A stretch of DNA of 64,000 bases from Paraburkholderia sp. LEh10 (GCF_017814945.1 NZ_JAGIPX010000005.1:168665-232664), one strand, 5' to 3'. Shown: positions 8,730 to 17,833, counted from the stretch's first letter. Numbers and translations: made by a program. Notes: generated from the sequence alone by a model not told the origin.

Positions 8730-8887
8730 CGCCTCTCTCCAGATGAGGTGAAAACGATGATAGAGGCGCGCAGAAAAGCGGTCTACGAAGCGATTTTCGA
8801 ATCGAAATCGCGAAATGCGATATGAAGCAGCGTCAACTTCGCGCCGAATTAAAACGATGACGCCGGAATTGACGCGTTAGCGGAGGC

Positions 8888-8923
8888 AAAAAAAATGCGG
8901 ACCTTTTCGAGGTCCGCATTTTG
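8888..8923 (-). terminator. Terminator of the RND efflux operon
   Basis: Read on the minus strand, AAAATGCGGACC and GGTCCGCATTTT form a 12-bp stem around a short loop, continuing into a run of eight T. It lies about 20 bp beyond the outer-membrane factor stop. Confidence 0.85.
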
Positions 8924-8945
8924 CACTTCGACAGCGAATATCGAA

Positions 8946-10517
8946 TCAACGCTTCGCCACTTGCTGCCCTTGCGCGTCCGCACCGCCGACATCCGTCTTC
9001 ACATCGCCCCAACCGCCGCCCAGCGCGCGAATCAGGTTGACGGTCGAGACCGCTTGCGTGCCCGCCAGATGGCTCAATTGCAACTGCGATTGCAGCACCT
9101 GCCGTTGCGCGTCGATCACGTCGAGATAGCTGACCTGCCCTTCCTGATACTGCGTTTGCGACAGATGCTGCGCGCGCTTCGATGCATTGACGGCATCGTT
9201 CTGCTCGCGTGTCTGATCGCTGAGCAAACGCAGATCCGACAGATTGTCCTCGACTTCGCGGAACGCCACGAGCACCTGCTGGCGATACTGCGCGACGTCC
9301 TCGTCATACTTCGCGCGCGCATTCGCCAGATTCGCCTTGCGCCGGCCGCCGTCGAAAATCGGCATCGTCAGCGCCGTGCCCGCGAACGGCCCGAGCAGGA
9401 ACGCGCGGCTCGACCACTGGAACAGATCGCCGAGCGTCGCCGATTCGAAGCCGAACGCGCCCGTGATATCGAGCTTCGGGAAGAACGCCGATTTCGCGAG
9501 GCCGACACGCGCGTTCGCCGCCGCCATCGCGCGCTCCGCCGCCGAGATGTCGGGGCGGCGCTCCAGCAGCGCCGAGGGCAACCCGGCGGGCACGCGCGCC
9601 GTCACGGGCGCGAGCGGCGTCTCGGGGAACGAGAAGTCCGCCGGCGGCTTGCCGAGCAGAATCGCGAGGCTGTGCTCCGATGCCGCGCGCTGACGCGCCA
9701 CACCGACGGCATCGGCGCGCGCCGTCGCCAGTTCATTGCGGGCGCGCGACACGTCCAGCTCGTTGATGTCGCCTTCGTTGAAGCGCCGCTCGACCAGCTT
9801 CAGCGCGTCCTCACGCAACGTCACCGTCTGACGATACAGGCTCAACTGCGTATCGAACTCGCGCAACTGAAAGTAGTTCTGCGCGACATCCGCCTGCAAC
9901 GCGAGCTGCACCGAGCGGAACAGCGCCTCGCTCTGCGCCTGATCGGCGCGCGCCGCATTCACGTTCGAGCTCACGCGGCCGAACAGATCGACTTCATACG
10001 ATACCGTCGTCTGCGCGCGCCACAGCGTTTGCGTCGGCACGTTCGCGTCGTTTGGCAGAAACTGCGAAGCCGGCGACGCACGTTCGCGCGTCGGCCCGAA
10101 ACCCGCATCGATCGACGGGAAAAACGCGGAGCGCGCCTCCCGCGTCAGCGCCCGCGATTGCTCCACACGCGCGGCGGCGGCCTTCAGGTCCTGGTTCGCA
10201 TCGGCGGCCTGCTTCTCCAGTCCGTTCAGCGTCGAGTCGTTGAAGATCGTCCACCATTCGCCGCGATGCGCTTCTTCAGCGGGCTCCGCCGTCTTCCATG
10301 TGCCCGCTTCGCTCGCCGGCAGCGCCGCGGCGGGCGCGGCATCCGTCGTCGCAGCCGACACGGGCGCTTCCTTGAACGCCGCCGGCGTCGGCGCATCGGG
10401 CCGGTGGTAGGTCGGCTCGACCGAGCAGGCCGCCAGCAGCAACATCAGCAACCCGCTCGCCGCCACGCGTGAGAGGCCGCGCATCTGTTCAAATCCTGTC
10501 ATTGTCATTTTCTCCAT
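8946..10517 (-). CDS. oprC: RND efflux outer-membrane channel lipoprotein (OprC/OpcM-like)
   Basis: A 523-residue outer-membrane factor of the NodT/OprM family, the exit duct of a tripartite drug pump. The lipobox LLLAAC puts lipidated Cys at residue 31, followed by SVEPTYHRPDAPTP, a typical start of the mature protein. Two repeated OEP domains with long helices follow (for example LLERRPDISAAERAMAAANARVG). ATG overlaps the RND pump stop by 3 bp, so the two are translationally coupled. Last gene of the operon; a terminator follows. Confidence 0.9.
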   Translation of the reverse strand: MEKMTMTGFEQMRGLSRVAASGLLMLLLAACSVEPTYHRPDAPTPAAFKEAPVSAATTDAAPAAALPASEAGTWKTAEPAEEAHRGEWWTIFNDSTLNGLEKQAADANQDLKAAAARVEQSRALTREARSAFFPSIDAGFGPTRERASPASQFLPNDANVPTQTLWRAQTTVSYEVDLFGRVSSNVNAARADQAQSEALFRSVQLALQADVAQNYFQLREFDTQLSLYRQTVTLREDALKLVERRFNEGDINELDVSRARNELATARADAVGVARQRAASEHSLAILLGKPPADFSFPETPLAPVTARVPAGLPSALLERRPDISAAERAMAAANARVGLAKSAFFPKLDITGAFGFESATLGDLFQWSSRAFLLGPFAGTALTMPIFDGGRRKANLANARAKYDEDVAQYRQQVLVAFREVEDNLSDLRLLSDQTREQNDAVNASKRAQHLSQTQYQEGQVSYLDVIDAQRQVLQSQLQLSHLAGTQAVSTVNLIRALGGGWGDVKTDVGGADAQGQQVAKR

Positions 10518-13500
10518 CAGGCGTCCGTCGTGTGTGCGACGAGATGCGGCGAGTCCTTCTGTGCGACGTGAATCTTGCCGCCCGCCAATGTACGCAGCAC
10601 CACGTAGAACACGGGCGTCAGCAGCAGGCCGAACAGCGTCACGCCGAGCATCCCGAAGAACACGGCCACACCCATCGCGTGCCGCATTTCGGAACCCGCG
10701 CCGCTCGACACCACCAGCGGCACGACGCCCATGATGAACGCGATCGACGTCATCAGAATCGGCCGCAGACGCATGCGGCTCGCTTCGATTGCGGCCGCCA
10801 TCGGCGTGCGTCCGTCGTGTTCGAGCTCACGCGCGAACTCGACGATCAGAATCGCGTTCTTCGACGCGAGGCCCACGAGCACCATCAAGCCGATCTGCGT
10901 GAAGATGTTGTTGTCGCCCTGCGTGAGCCACACGCCCGCGAGCGCGGACAGCACGCTCATCGGCACGATCAGGATCACCGCGAGCGGCAGCGTGAGGCTT
11001 TCGTACAGCGCGGCGAGCACGAGGAACACGAGCAGCACGCTGATCGGGAACACCCACAGCCCCGCGTTGCCCGCGAGAATCTGCTGATACGTGAGGTCGG
11101 TCCACTCGAATTTCACGCCCTTGGGCAACACCTCGGCCGCGATGCGCTCGGCCGCGGCCTGCGCTTCACCCGACGAAAAGCCCGGCGCGGGACCACCGTT
11201 GATGTCGGCTGCCGTAAAGCCGTTGTAGCGCACGACCATTTCCGGGCCATAAGTCGGCGTCACCGTCACGAGCGACGACAACGGCACCATCTCGCCATTC
11301 GCGTTGCGCGTCTTCAGTTGCAGGATGTCGTCCGCGCGTTGACGGTACGGCGCATCCGCCTGCACGCGCACCTGGTACACGCGGCCGAAGCGGTTGAAGT
11401 CGTTCACATACAGCGAGCCGAGGTACACCTGCATCGTGTTGAAGACGTCCGTCACGGGCACGCCCAATTGCTTCGCCTTCACGCGATCGAGATCGACGTT
11501 CAGCTGCGGCACGTTGATCTGATAGCTCGAGAATGTCGGGCCGAGTTCGGGTGTCGCCGCCGCCTTCTTGACGAACGCTTCCGTCGCCTTGTTCAGCGCT
11601 TCATAGCCGAGCGCGCCGTGGTCCTCCAGCTGCATCTTGAAGCCGCCCAACGTCCCGAGGCCCAGCACGGGTGGCGGCGGGAACACGGCGACGAACGAGT
11701 CCTTGATCGCGCCGTATTGCTGGTTCAGCGCGCCCGCGATCGCACCCGCCGACAACGCCTTGCCCTTGCGATCATGGAACGGCTTGAGCGTCACGAACAC
11801 GATGCCCGCGCTCGAGCTGTTCGTGAAGCCGTTCACCGACAGCCCCGGGAACGCCACCGCGCTTTCCACGCCCGGCTGCTTCAGCGCGATCGCGCCCATG
11901 TCGCGGATCACCTTCTCGGTGCGGTCGAGCGATGCGCCGTTCGGCAGTTGCGCGAACGCGATCAGATACTCCTTGTCCTGCGCCGGCACGAAGCCGCCTG
12001 GCACCACGCGCGACACGAGCACGGTCAGGCCGAGCAACACCGCATACACGACGAGCATCGCGCCCTTGCGCTTCAACACGCCGTTCACGCCGCGGCCATA
12101 GCTATCCGAGCCGCGATGGAACACCTTGTTGAACGCCTTGAAGAAGCGTCCCAGCACGCGGTTCATCACACGCGTGACGATGTCTTCCTTCGCGCCGTGA
12201 CCGCGCAGCAGCATCGCCGACAACGCAGGCGACAGCGTCAGCGAGTTGAACGCCGAGATCACCGTCGAGATCGCGATGGTCATCGCAAACTGCTTGTAGA
12301 ACTGCCCCGTCAGGCCGCTCATGAACGCGAGCGGCACGAACACGGCGACCAGCGTGAGCGCAATCGCGATGATCGGCCCGCTGACCTCCTGCATCGCCTT
12401 GTACGTCGCATCTCGCGCACTGAGCCCGCTTGCGATGTTCCGCTCGACGTTCTCCACGACCACGATCGCATCGTCGACCACGATGCCGATCGCGAGCACC
12501 ATCCCGAACAGCGACAGCGCGTTGATCGAGAAGCCGAACAACAGCAGCAGCGAGAACGTGCCGATGATCGACACGGGCACCGCGATCAACGGAATGATCG
12601 ACGCGCGCCACGTCTGCAGGAACACGATCACGACGATCACGACGAGCGCAATCGCTTCGAGCAGCGTGTGCACGACGGCCTCGATGCTCGAACGCACGAA
12701 CTGCGTCGGGTCATAGACGATCTTGTACTCGACGCCCGCCGGGAAGTCGGCGCTCAGCTCCTTCATCGCCGCGCGCACTTCATCGGAGATCTGCAGCGAG
12801 TTCGCTCCCGGCGACTGGTTGATCGCCATCGCGACGGCAGGCTTGTTGTCGAGCAACGAACGCAGGCCATATTCGGACGCGGCGAGCTCGATCCGCGCGA
12901 TATCGCGCAGATACGTGACGGCCCCATCGGGCGCCGTCTTCACGACGATGTCGCCGAACTCGCTCTCCGTCTTCAGGCGTCCGCGCGCATTGACGGACAA
13001 CTGCAGCGACGTGCCCGGCACCGACGGCGACGCGCCGATCACGCCCGCCGCCACCTGAATGTTCTGCTCGCGAATCGCGTTGACGACTTCCGTCGCGGTC
13101 AGATTGCGTTGCGCGACTTTCTGCGGATCGAGCCACACGCGCATTGCGTAGTCGCCCGCACCCCACAATTGCACCTGCCCGACGCCCTTGATCCGTTCGA
13201 GCCGGTCCTTCACGTTGAGCAGCGCGTAGTTGCGCAGATACGTCATGTCGTAGCGATCGTTCGGCGAGATCAGGTGCACGACCATCGTCAGCGTCGGCGA
13301 GCTCTTGATCGTCGTCACGCCGAGACGCTGCACGTCCTCGGGCAGACGCGGCAACGCCTGGTTCACGCGGTTCTGCACGAGCTGGGTCGCGAGATCGGGG
13401 TTCGTGCCGAGCTTGAAGGTGACGGTGAGCGTCAGGTTGCCGTCGCTATTTGCCTGCGACTGCATGTACAGCATGTTTTCGACGCCGTTGATCTGCTCTT

Positions 13501-13702
13501 CGAGCGGCGACGCGACGGCCTCCGCGATCACCTTCGGGTTCGCGCCCGGATACTGCGCGTGCACCACGACGGAAGGCGGCACCACTTCCGGATACTCGGA
13601 GATCGGCAACTGGAATAGCGCGATCAGACCGGCGAGCAGAATCACGACCGATAGCACACCAGCAAAGATGGGCCGGTCGATGAAGAATTTGGATATGTTC
13701 AT
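10517..13702 (-). CDS. bpeF: RND multidrug efflux pump, inner-membrane subunit (BpeF/CeoB/MexF-like)
   Basis: A 1061-residue HAE1-family proton/drug antiporter. The start MNISKFFIDRPIFAGVLS and PEVVPPSVVVHAQYPGANPK closely follow MexF/BpeF rather than MexB. The proton-relay Asp pair is seen in GIVVDDAIVVVENVER (around residue 408), with two large periplasmic loops between helices 1-2 and 7-8. BpeF and CeoB relatives export chloramphenicol, trimethoprim and fluoroquinolones; substrates here are inferred. Flanked by the fusion protein (73 bp) and the outer-membrane factor (overlap). Confidence 0.92.
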   Translation of the reverse strand: MNISKFFIDRPIFAGVLSVVILLAGLIALFQLPISEYPEVVPPSVVVHAQYPGANPKVIAEAVASPLEEQINGVENMLYMQSQANSDGNLTLTVTFKLGTNPDLATQLVQNRVNQALPRLPEDVQRLGVTTIKSSPTLTMVVHLISPNDRYDMTYLRNYALLNVKDRLERIKGVGQVQLWGAGDYAMRVWLDPQKVAQRNLTATEVVNAIREQNIQVAAGVIGASPSVPGTSLQLSVNARGRLKTESEFGDIVVKTAPDGAVTYLRDIARIELAASEYGLRSLLDNKPAVAMAINQSPGANSLQISDEVRAAMKELSADFPAGVEYKIVYDPTQFVRSSIEAVVHTLLEAIALVVIVVIVFLQTWRASIIPLIAVPVSIIGTFSLLLLFGFSINALSLFGMVLAIGIVVDDAIVVVENVERNIASGLSARDATYKAMQEVSGPIIAIALTLVAVFVPLAFMSGLTGQFYKQFAMTIAISTVISAFNSLTLSPALSAMLLRGHGAKEDIVTRVMNRVLGRFFKAFNKVFHRGSDSYGRGVNGVLKRKGAMLVVYAVLLGLTVLVSRVVPGGFVPAQDKEYLIAFAQLPNGASLDRTEKVIRDMGAIALKQPGVESAVAFPGLSVNGFTNSSSAGIVFVTLKPFHDRKGKALSAGAIAGALNQQYGAIKDSFVAVFPPPPVLGLGTLGGFKMQLEDHGALGYEALNKATEAFVKKAAATPELGPTFSSYQINVPQLNVDLDRVKAKQLGVPVTDVFNTMQVYLGSLYVNDFNRFGRVYQVRVQADAPYRQRADDILQLKTRNANGEMVPLSSLVTVTPTYGPEMVVRYNGFTAADINGGPAPGFSSGEAQAAAERIAAEVLPKGVKFEWTDLTYQQILAGNAGLWVFPISVLLVFLVLAALYESLTLPLAVILIVPMSVLSALAGVWLTQGDNNIFTQIGLMVLVGLASKNAILIVEFARELEHDGRTPMAAAIEASRMRLRPILMTSIAFIMGVVPLVVSSGAGSEMRHAMGVAVFFGMLGVTLFGLLLTPVFYVVLRTLAGGKIHVAQKDSPHLVAHTTDA

Positions 13703-13775
13703 GTGAAGCTCTTGATGTTGGAGCGCTTACATCTTCTGCGCGCGCATCGGAGGCAATCGATGACGGCAGCGCCGA

Positions 13776-15080
13776 TCACGAATCCTTGTGCGCCTTCGCA
13801 TGAGGCTGTGCTTGTGCGTGCGGCTGGGATTGCGCCTGCGGTTCGGTGTGCTTCTGTTTCGATCCGTCGAGCTGCGCCTGCTTTTCGGCCTGGGCGTCGT
13901 CCGCGACGGGCGCGCTGTTCGCATCGCCGTTGCCCATCGGAACCACGTGCGCGCGGATCTGTGCGCCCGGACGCACGCGCTGCGTGCCGTTGACGACGAT
14001 CCGGTCGCCCGGCTGCAAGCCCGCCTTGATGACGCGCAGATTGCCCTGCAGACTGCCGATCTGCACCTCGCGGTACGCGACCTGACTGTCCTTGTCGACC
14101 ACGAACACGAACTTCTTGTCCTGGTCGGTGCCGATCGCGGCATCGTCGATCAGCAGCGCGGCATGCGGCTCGCTGCCGCCCACTTTCACGCGGGCGTAGA
14201 GGCCCGGGACGAGCGACCCGTCGGCATTGTCGAAACGCGCGCGCACGCGGATCGTGCCCGACGACGTGTCGAGCCGGTTGTCGACCGACTGGATCGTGCC
14301 CTTGCGTGAATAGCCCGTTTCGTTCGCGAGGCCCAGTTCGACGGGCACCTTGCTGTCGCTCTTCACCTGGCTGATGTACTGAAGATACGTCTGCTCGTCG
14401 GCGTCGAACTCGGCGTAGATCGGCGAAACGGAAACGAGCGTCGTCAGCGGCGCGGCGCTCGCGCCCGCATTGACCACGTTGCCGAGCGTGATCTCGGCGC
14501 GCGATACGCGGCCCGACACGGGCGCGACGATCTTCGTGTAGCCGAGATTGATCTGCGCCGCTTCGAGAGCCGCTTGCGCGGCCTTTACGTTCGCGCTCGC
14601 CTCGCGCGCGGCGTTCTGCTTCTCGTCGTAGTCGCGCTTCGCAATCGCGCTATCGCCGATCAGACGCTGCGCGCGCTCCCAGTCGCTTTGCGCGTAACCG
14701 GCGCGCGATTGCGCCGCCGCCAGTTGCGCGGCGGCACGATCGACTTCGGCCTGATACGGGCGCGGATCGATGACGAACAGCACGTCGCCCTTCTTCACGA
14801 GCGCGCCGTCCTGGAAGTTCACCGACACGATCGTGCCCGACACCAGCGGCCTCACTTCGACCTTCTCGACGGCGGCAAGACGCCCCGAGTACGTCTGCCA
14901 GTCGGTGATGGTCTTCTGCACGACCGTGGCGACATCGACTTCCGGCACGATGGTCGGCGTGGACTGCGCGGGGGCGCGCGCATCGACGCGAATCGCGCCG
15001 AACGTGCCGAGCCCCGCAATGACAATGACAGCTAGCGCGGCTACCGCCAGCTTCGAACGCGAGAGAGGAAAAACAGACAT
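13776..15080 (-). CDS. bpeE: RND efflux periplasmic adaptor (BpeE/CeoA/MexE-like)
   Basis: A 434-residue membrane fusion protein that couples the inner pump to the outer channel. It has an N-terminal anchor (residues 8-30) without a lipobox, a split lipoyl domain (GTIVSVNFQDGALVKKGDVL near residue 83 and INLGYTKIVAPVSGRVSRAE near 173), a helical hairpin, and beta-barrel and membrane-proximal domains. The tail after about residue 385 is Gln/Ala/His/Lys rich low-complexity sequence. It lies 34 bp after the llpE stop. Confidence 0.92.
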   Translation of the reverse strand: MSVFPLSRSKLAVAALAVIVIAGLGTFGAIRVDARAPAQSTPTIVPEVDVATVVQKTITDWQTYSGRLAAVEKVEVRPLVSGTIVSVNFQDGALVKKGDVLFVIDPRPYQAEVDRAAAQLAAAQSRAGYAQSDWERAQRLIGDSAIAKRDYDEKQNAAREASANVKAAQAALEAAQINLGYTKIVAPVSGRVSRAEITLGNVVNAGASAAPLTTLVSVSPIYAEFDADEQTYLQYISQVKSDSKVPVELGLANETGYSRKGTIQSVDNRLDTSSGTIRVRARFDNADGSLVPGLYARVKVGGSEPHAALLIDDAAIGTDQDKKFVFVVDKDSQVAYREVQIGSLQGNLRVIKAGLQPGDRIVVNGTQRVRPGAQIRAHVVPMGNGDANSAPVADDAQAEKQAQLDGSKQKHTEPQAQSQPHAQAQPHAKAHKDS

Positions 15081-15114
15081 GACAGGCTCCGGATTTAGTT
15101 AGTAGATGAGTTGT

Positions 15115-15969
15115 CTATCGGAGTGCGCGCTCGTCGAAGCGCCACTGGAAAAATCGAACCGCTTCGAGCAAAGCCGCCGGATGATTGGCGAGCGCCGCAT
15201 GCGACACGCTCGGGTAGCGGATCACCTGCGTCTGCACGCCGGCATCGATCAGGTTGCTTGCGTACTTCTCCGCTTCGACGTGCAGCACGTCGTTTTGCGC
15301 CGTCACAATCAGCGTCGCCGGCAAGCCCCCGAGGCGCAGCGATTCGAGCGGCGCCGCATACGGATGCACGCGCTGTGACGCCTGCGGCAGATACGCGCGA
15401 TAACACGCCGCGCATTCGCTCGCCGTGATGTCCGAGCTCAGCCGCTTCTCGTCGCCAAGACGCGTCAGGCTCGGATCGAGCATCGGACCGAACAGCGCTT
15501 GCGCGTCGATGCGCACGTCACCGCGGTCGCGGCCGATGAACGCGAGGCAGTTCGCCAGCGAGCCGCCCGCATCGTGGCCCGCAACACCGATCTTTTTCGT
15601 GTTGCCGCCGAACGCCCGTGCGCGCGTCTGCACCCACAGCGCCGCGCGGTGTGCGTCTTCGGGCGCGGCGGGGAACGGAAACTGCGGCGCGAGCGAGTAG
15701 CCGACCGACACGACGAGCGCGGGCGTGTGCTGGGCGAAATAGCGCGCCGCGTAGTCGGCTTCCTCAATCGAGCCGCGCACGAAACCGCCGCCGTGAAAAT
15801 AGAGCAGGATCGGCAAGCCGCTTTTGGCGGCGGCCCTGCGGTAAAGGCGCAGTGTGATGTCCTGCGCGTAACCTTCGATCTGCACGTCGGTGACGTCGAG
15901 TAACGAGGCGCTATCCACGAGGCTCGCGGCGGACGGAACGAAAGTGTGGCGCGGGTTGAATGCATCCAT
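15115..15969 (-). CDS. llpE: LlpE-like alpha/beta hydrolase with Asp at the nucleophile position
   Basis: A 284-residue hydrolase related to the hormone-sensitive-lipase group, with the oxyanion-hole motif HGGG at residues 59-62. Its place as first gene of the RND operon, divergent from a LysR gene, matches llpE of the ceo and bpe loci. The expected elbow GDSAGG is replaced by GHDAGG (131-136), so Asp133 takes the serine position; Asp227 and His257 can complete a triad. GHD-x-G elbows occur in epoxide hydrolases and dehalogenases. ATG at 15969 is preferred; the frame is open to 16101. Confidence 0.8.
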   Translation of the reverse strand: MDAFNPRHTFVPSAASLVDSASLLDVTDVQIEGYAQDITLRLYRRAAAKSGLPILLYFHGGGFVRGSIEEADYAARYFAQHTPALVVSVGYSLAPQFPFPAAPEDAHRAALWVQTRARAFGGNTKKIGVAGHDAGGSLANCLAFIGRDRGDVRIDAQALFGPMLDPSLTRLGDEKRLSSDITASECAACYRAYLPQASQRVHPYAAPLESLRLGGLPATLIVTAQNDVLHVEAEKYASNLIDAGVQTQVIRYPSVSHAALANHPAALLEAVRFFQWRFDERALR

Positions 15970-16155
15970 GTCGAACAGCGCAATGCGCGAAGCTATCGAA
16001 TGGTGCGAATTGTCGTACCAGCAGACTTCCAAATAAATGCCTATAATCCGGCAACACAATTCGGTGCACCTGAACAATCGAATGACTTTATTCGGCGCCA
16101 CCAGCCGACTAAAGCGGATGCTTCACCAGTGCTCCGGCTCTTTCGGAGGTTTGCA
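15970..16155. promoter_or_regulatory. Divergent llpE / LysR promoter region
   Basis: This 186-bp divergent spacer contains a perfect TATAAT at 16042-16047 (plus strand, toward the LysR gene) and AT-rich sequence around it. GGTGCACC at 16063-16070 is an 8-bp palindrome with TTC and TGAA flanks, a possible LysR-type site. In the ceo/bpe/mexEF systems the LysR protein binds this spacer and activates the pump operon. The operator call is inference. Confidence 0.45.
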
Positions 16156-17160
16156 ATGGACCGGCTCCAGGCCATGCAAGTGTTCACCCGGGTCGTCGAT
16201 ACGAACAGCTTCACCCGGGCCGCGGAAACGCTCGATCTGCCACGCGCTTCCGTCACGACGATCATCCAGAATCTCGAAGCCTTTCTCGGCACGCGCCTGC
16301 TGCACCGTACGACGCGCCGTCTGTCGCTGACGCCCGACGGCGCCGCGTACTACGAGCGTTGCGTGCGCATTCTCGCGGATGTCGAAGAAACGGAAGCGAG
16401 CTTCCAGAGCGGCAACAAGAAGCCGAATGGCAAGCTGCGCGTCGATATGCCGGGTTCGATCGGGCGCCTGCTCGTCATACCGCAGCTGTGCGAATTCCAC
16501 ACCCGTTACCCGGATATCGATCTGCAGCTCGGCTTGTCGGATCGTCCCGTCGATCTGCTGCAGGAAGGCGTCGATTGTGTGGTCCGGGTCGGCGCGCTGC
16601 AGGATTCGTCTCTGGTCGCACGGCGAATAGGGTTATTCGAAGGTGTATCGTGCGCGGCGCCCGCATATCTGCAACGCGCGGGCATTCCTCAGACGCTCGA
16701 AGACCTCGAACAGCACAAGGCGGTCAATTATTTTTCGAGCCGCACGGGACGGATCATGGACTGGTCGTTTCTCGTCGGCGGCAAGGAAGTCGAGGTGAAA
16801 ATGAAGGGCTCGGTGTCCGTCAACGACGCGGACGCCTATGTCACCTGCGGCATCGAAGGCTTCGGGCTGATCCAGCCGCCGCTTTTCATGGTGCTGCCGC
16901 ATCTGCGCTCGGGCCAGCTCGTCGAAGTCCTGCCGGAAATGAAACCGCTGCCGATGCCGATTTCCGCGGTGTATCCGCATAGCCGGCATCTGTCGTCGAA
17001 GGTGCGCGTGTTCGTCGACTGGATTGCGGAGCTGTTCGACGCCTGCCCGCTCTTGAGCGGCCGCGCAAGCCTCGACAAGACCTGCACGCAGCGTACGTTC
17101 GAGCAAAAGGAATCGGCGCCGGACTTCAATACGCCCGTCGTCACCGAATGGGTCGCATAG
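16156..17160 (+). CDS. bpeT: LysR-type regulator of the efflux operon (BpeT/CeoR-like)
   Basis: A 334-residue LysR regulator with the N-terminal winged helix-turn-helix (MQVFTRVVDTNSFTRAAETLDLPRASVTTIIQNLEAFLG, residues 6-44) and a type-2 periplasmic-binding-like effector domain from about residue 90. It is divergent from the llpE-pump operon, as bpeT/ceoR are, which suggests it activates that operon in response to an aromatic co-inducer. The start at 16156 is set by CGGAGGT 6 bp upstream; the frame is open further 5'. The C-terminal ~30 residues after the core fold are extra. Confidence 0.85.
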   Translation: MDRLQAMQVFTRVVDTNSFTRAAETLDLPRASVTTIIQNLEAFLGTRLLHRTTRRLSLTPDGAAYYERCVRILADVEETEASFQSGNKKPNGKLRVDMPGSIGRLLVIPQLCEFHTRYPDIDLQLGLSDRPVDLLQEGVDCVVRVGALQDSSLVARRIGLFEGVSCAAPAYLQRAGIPQTLEDLEQHKAVNYFSSRTGRIMDWSFLVGGKEVEVKMKGSVSVNDADAYVTCGIEGFGLIQPPLFMVLPHLRSGQLVEVLPEMKPLPMPISAVYPHSRHLSSKVRVFVDWIAELFDACPLLSGRASLDKTCTQRTFEQKESAPDFNTPVVTEWVA

Positions 17161-17329
17161 GCCGCGCGGCCTGTGTTCACACGGACGATCGCGGCTTCGT
17201 GCCGCGATTGTTCTGAAATTGCGACAATTCATTTCATGAAAGTCGGGTTTATCGCCCGCACGTCAAAGCCTACATTTCACCCTGTCGCAGCGCCGAGGGA
17301 CGGCGCAGCAAATGAACAGGAGTGGAATC

Positions 17330-17638
17330 ATGAAGCGCAATCTGCTGGCAGGTCTTGCTCTCTCGCTGTTGGTCAGCGCACCGGCATTTGCTGGCGGCGG
17401 TGGCGGCATTGGCCGCGCAGGCTCGTACAACGATCAATGGTGGCAGCATTCGACGAGCGCATCAGCGCCGAAAACGCGTGCTGAAGTGCGCGCGGAAGAA
17501 GCGCTCGCATATCGTGACGGCACATTGCCCTCGCTGAACAAGACCTCGTATCCCGAACAGGGCCTGATTGGACGCACACAAGCCGATCGTCTCGAAGCGC
17601 AATCGGACGGCAGCGTGCGCGTGGCTCGCGGCCAGTAA
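17330..17638 (+). CDS. Small secreted DUF4148-like protein
   Basis: A 102-residue exported protein. A signal peptide (MKRNLLAGLALSLLVSAPAFA) is followed by GGGGGIGRAG and the TRAEVRAE box, then YPEQGLIGRTQADRLEAQ, which resembles DUF4148 proteins of Burkholderiales. Function is unknown; the family is periplasmic and often stress-regulated. ATG at 17330 is chosen for AGGAG 6 bp upstream; an ATG at 17312 gives six more residues. A second family member is at 44669-44992. Confidence 0.75.
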   Translation: MKRNLLAGLALSLLVSAPAFAGGGGGIGRAGSYNDQWWQHSTSASAPKTRAEVRAEEALAYRDGTLPSLNKTSYPEQGLIGRTQADRLEAQSDGSVRVARGQ

Positions 17639-17670
17639 CGTCAATTGCAACTTATCCGCAGGAGGTCATC

Positions 17671-17739
17671 ATGAGCCCATCGGAACTCGACGACTGGGGC
17701 ACCGACGTTCCCGTCTGGACGCCTTATCGCGCACGCTGA
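17671..17739 (+). CDS. Candidate 22-residue mini-protein after the DUF4148-like gene
   Basis: ATG at 17671 is preceded by AGGAGG with 5-bp spacing, the best Shine-Dalgarno of this neighbourhood. The peptide begins MSPSELDDWGTDVPVW and ends PYRAR before TGA. It starts 32 bp after the DUF4148-like stop and ends just before a strong hairpin, so it would be co-transcribed. It has no signal peptide or membrane segment. No family is recognised. Confidence 0.4.
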   Translation: MSPSELDDWGTDVPVWTPYRAR

Positions 17740-17765
17740 GCGTGCCGCGAAGCAGTGTGAAGCGA

Positions 17766-17803
17766 CAACGCGCTCAATCGCACGAATGCGATTGAGCGCG
17801 TTG
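17766..17803. terminator. Perfect 17-bp hairpin between converging genes
   Basis: CAACGCGCTCAATCGCA (17766-17782) pairs without mismatch with 17787-17803 around a CGAA tetraloop. It sits between the small ORFs on the plus strand and the converging nucleoside permease. There is only a short T stretch after it, so it may serve as a bidirectional terminator or transcript-end stabiliser. Confidence 0.65.
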
Positions 17804-17833
17804 CTTTGCGCGCGCGATGCTCGCGTTGTGCGT

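Larger units (their letters stand above)
8551..8945. promoter_or_regulatory. Leader and promoter region of the metQ operon
   Basis: This 395-bp gap carries the 5' region of the sulfur operon and the terminator of the efflux operon. It includes a Cys-containing mini-ORF and hairpin (listed separately) and an inverted repeat GCGATTT / AAATCGC at 8790-8811 that could be an operator. I cannot assign a specific sigma-70 promoter with confidence. Confidence 0.4.

Noticed and set aside
10469..13618. A 1049-codon open frame on the plus strand opposite the RND pump
   Set aside because: It is an antisense shadow of bpeF caused by high GC3; composition is His/Arg-rich without any domain.
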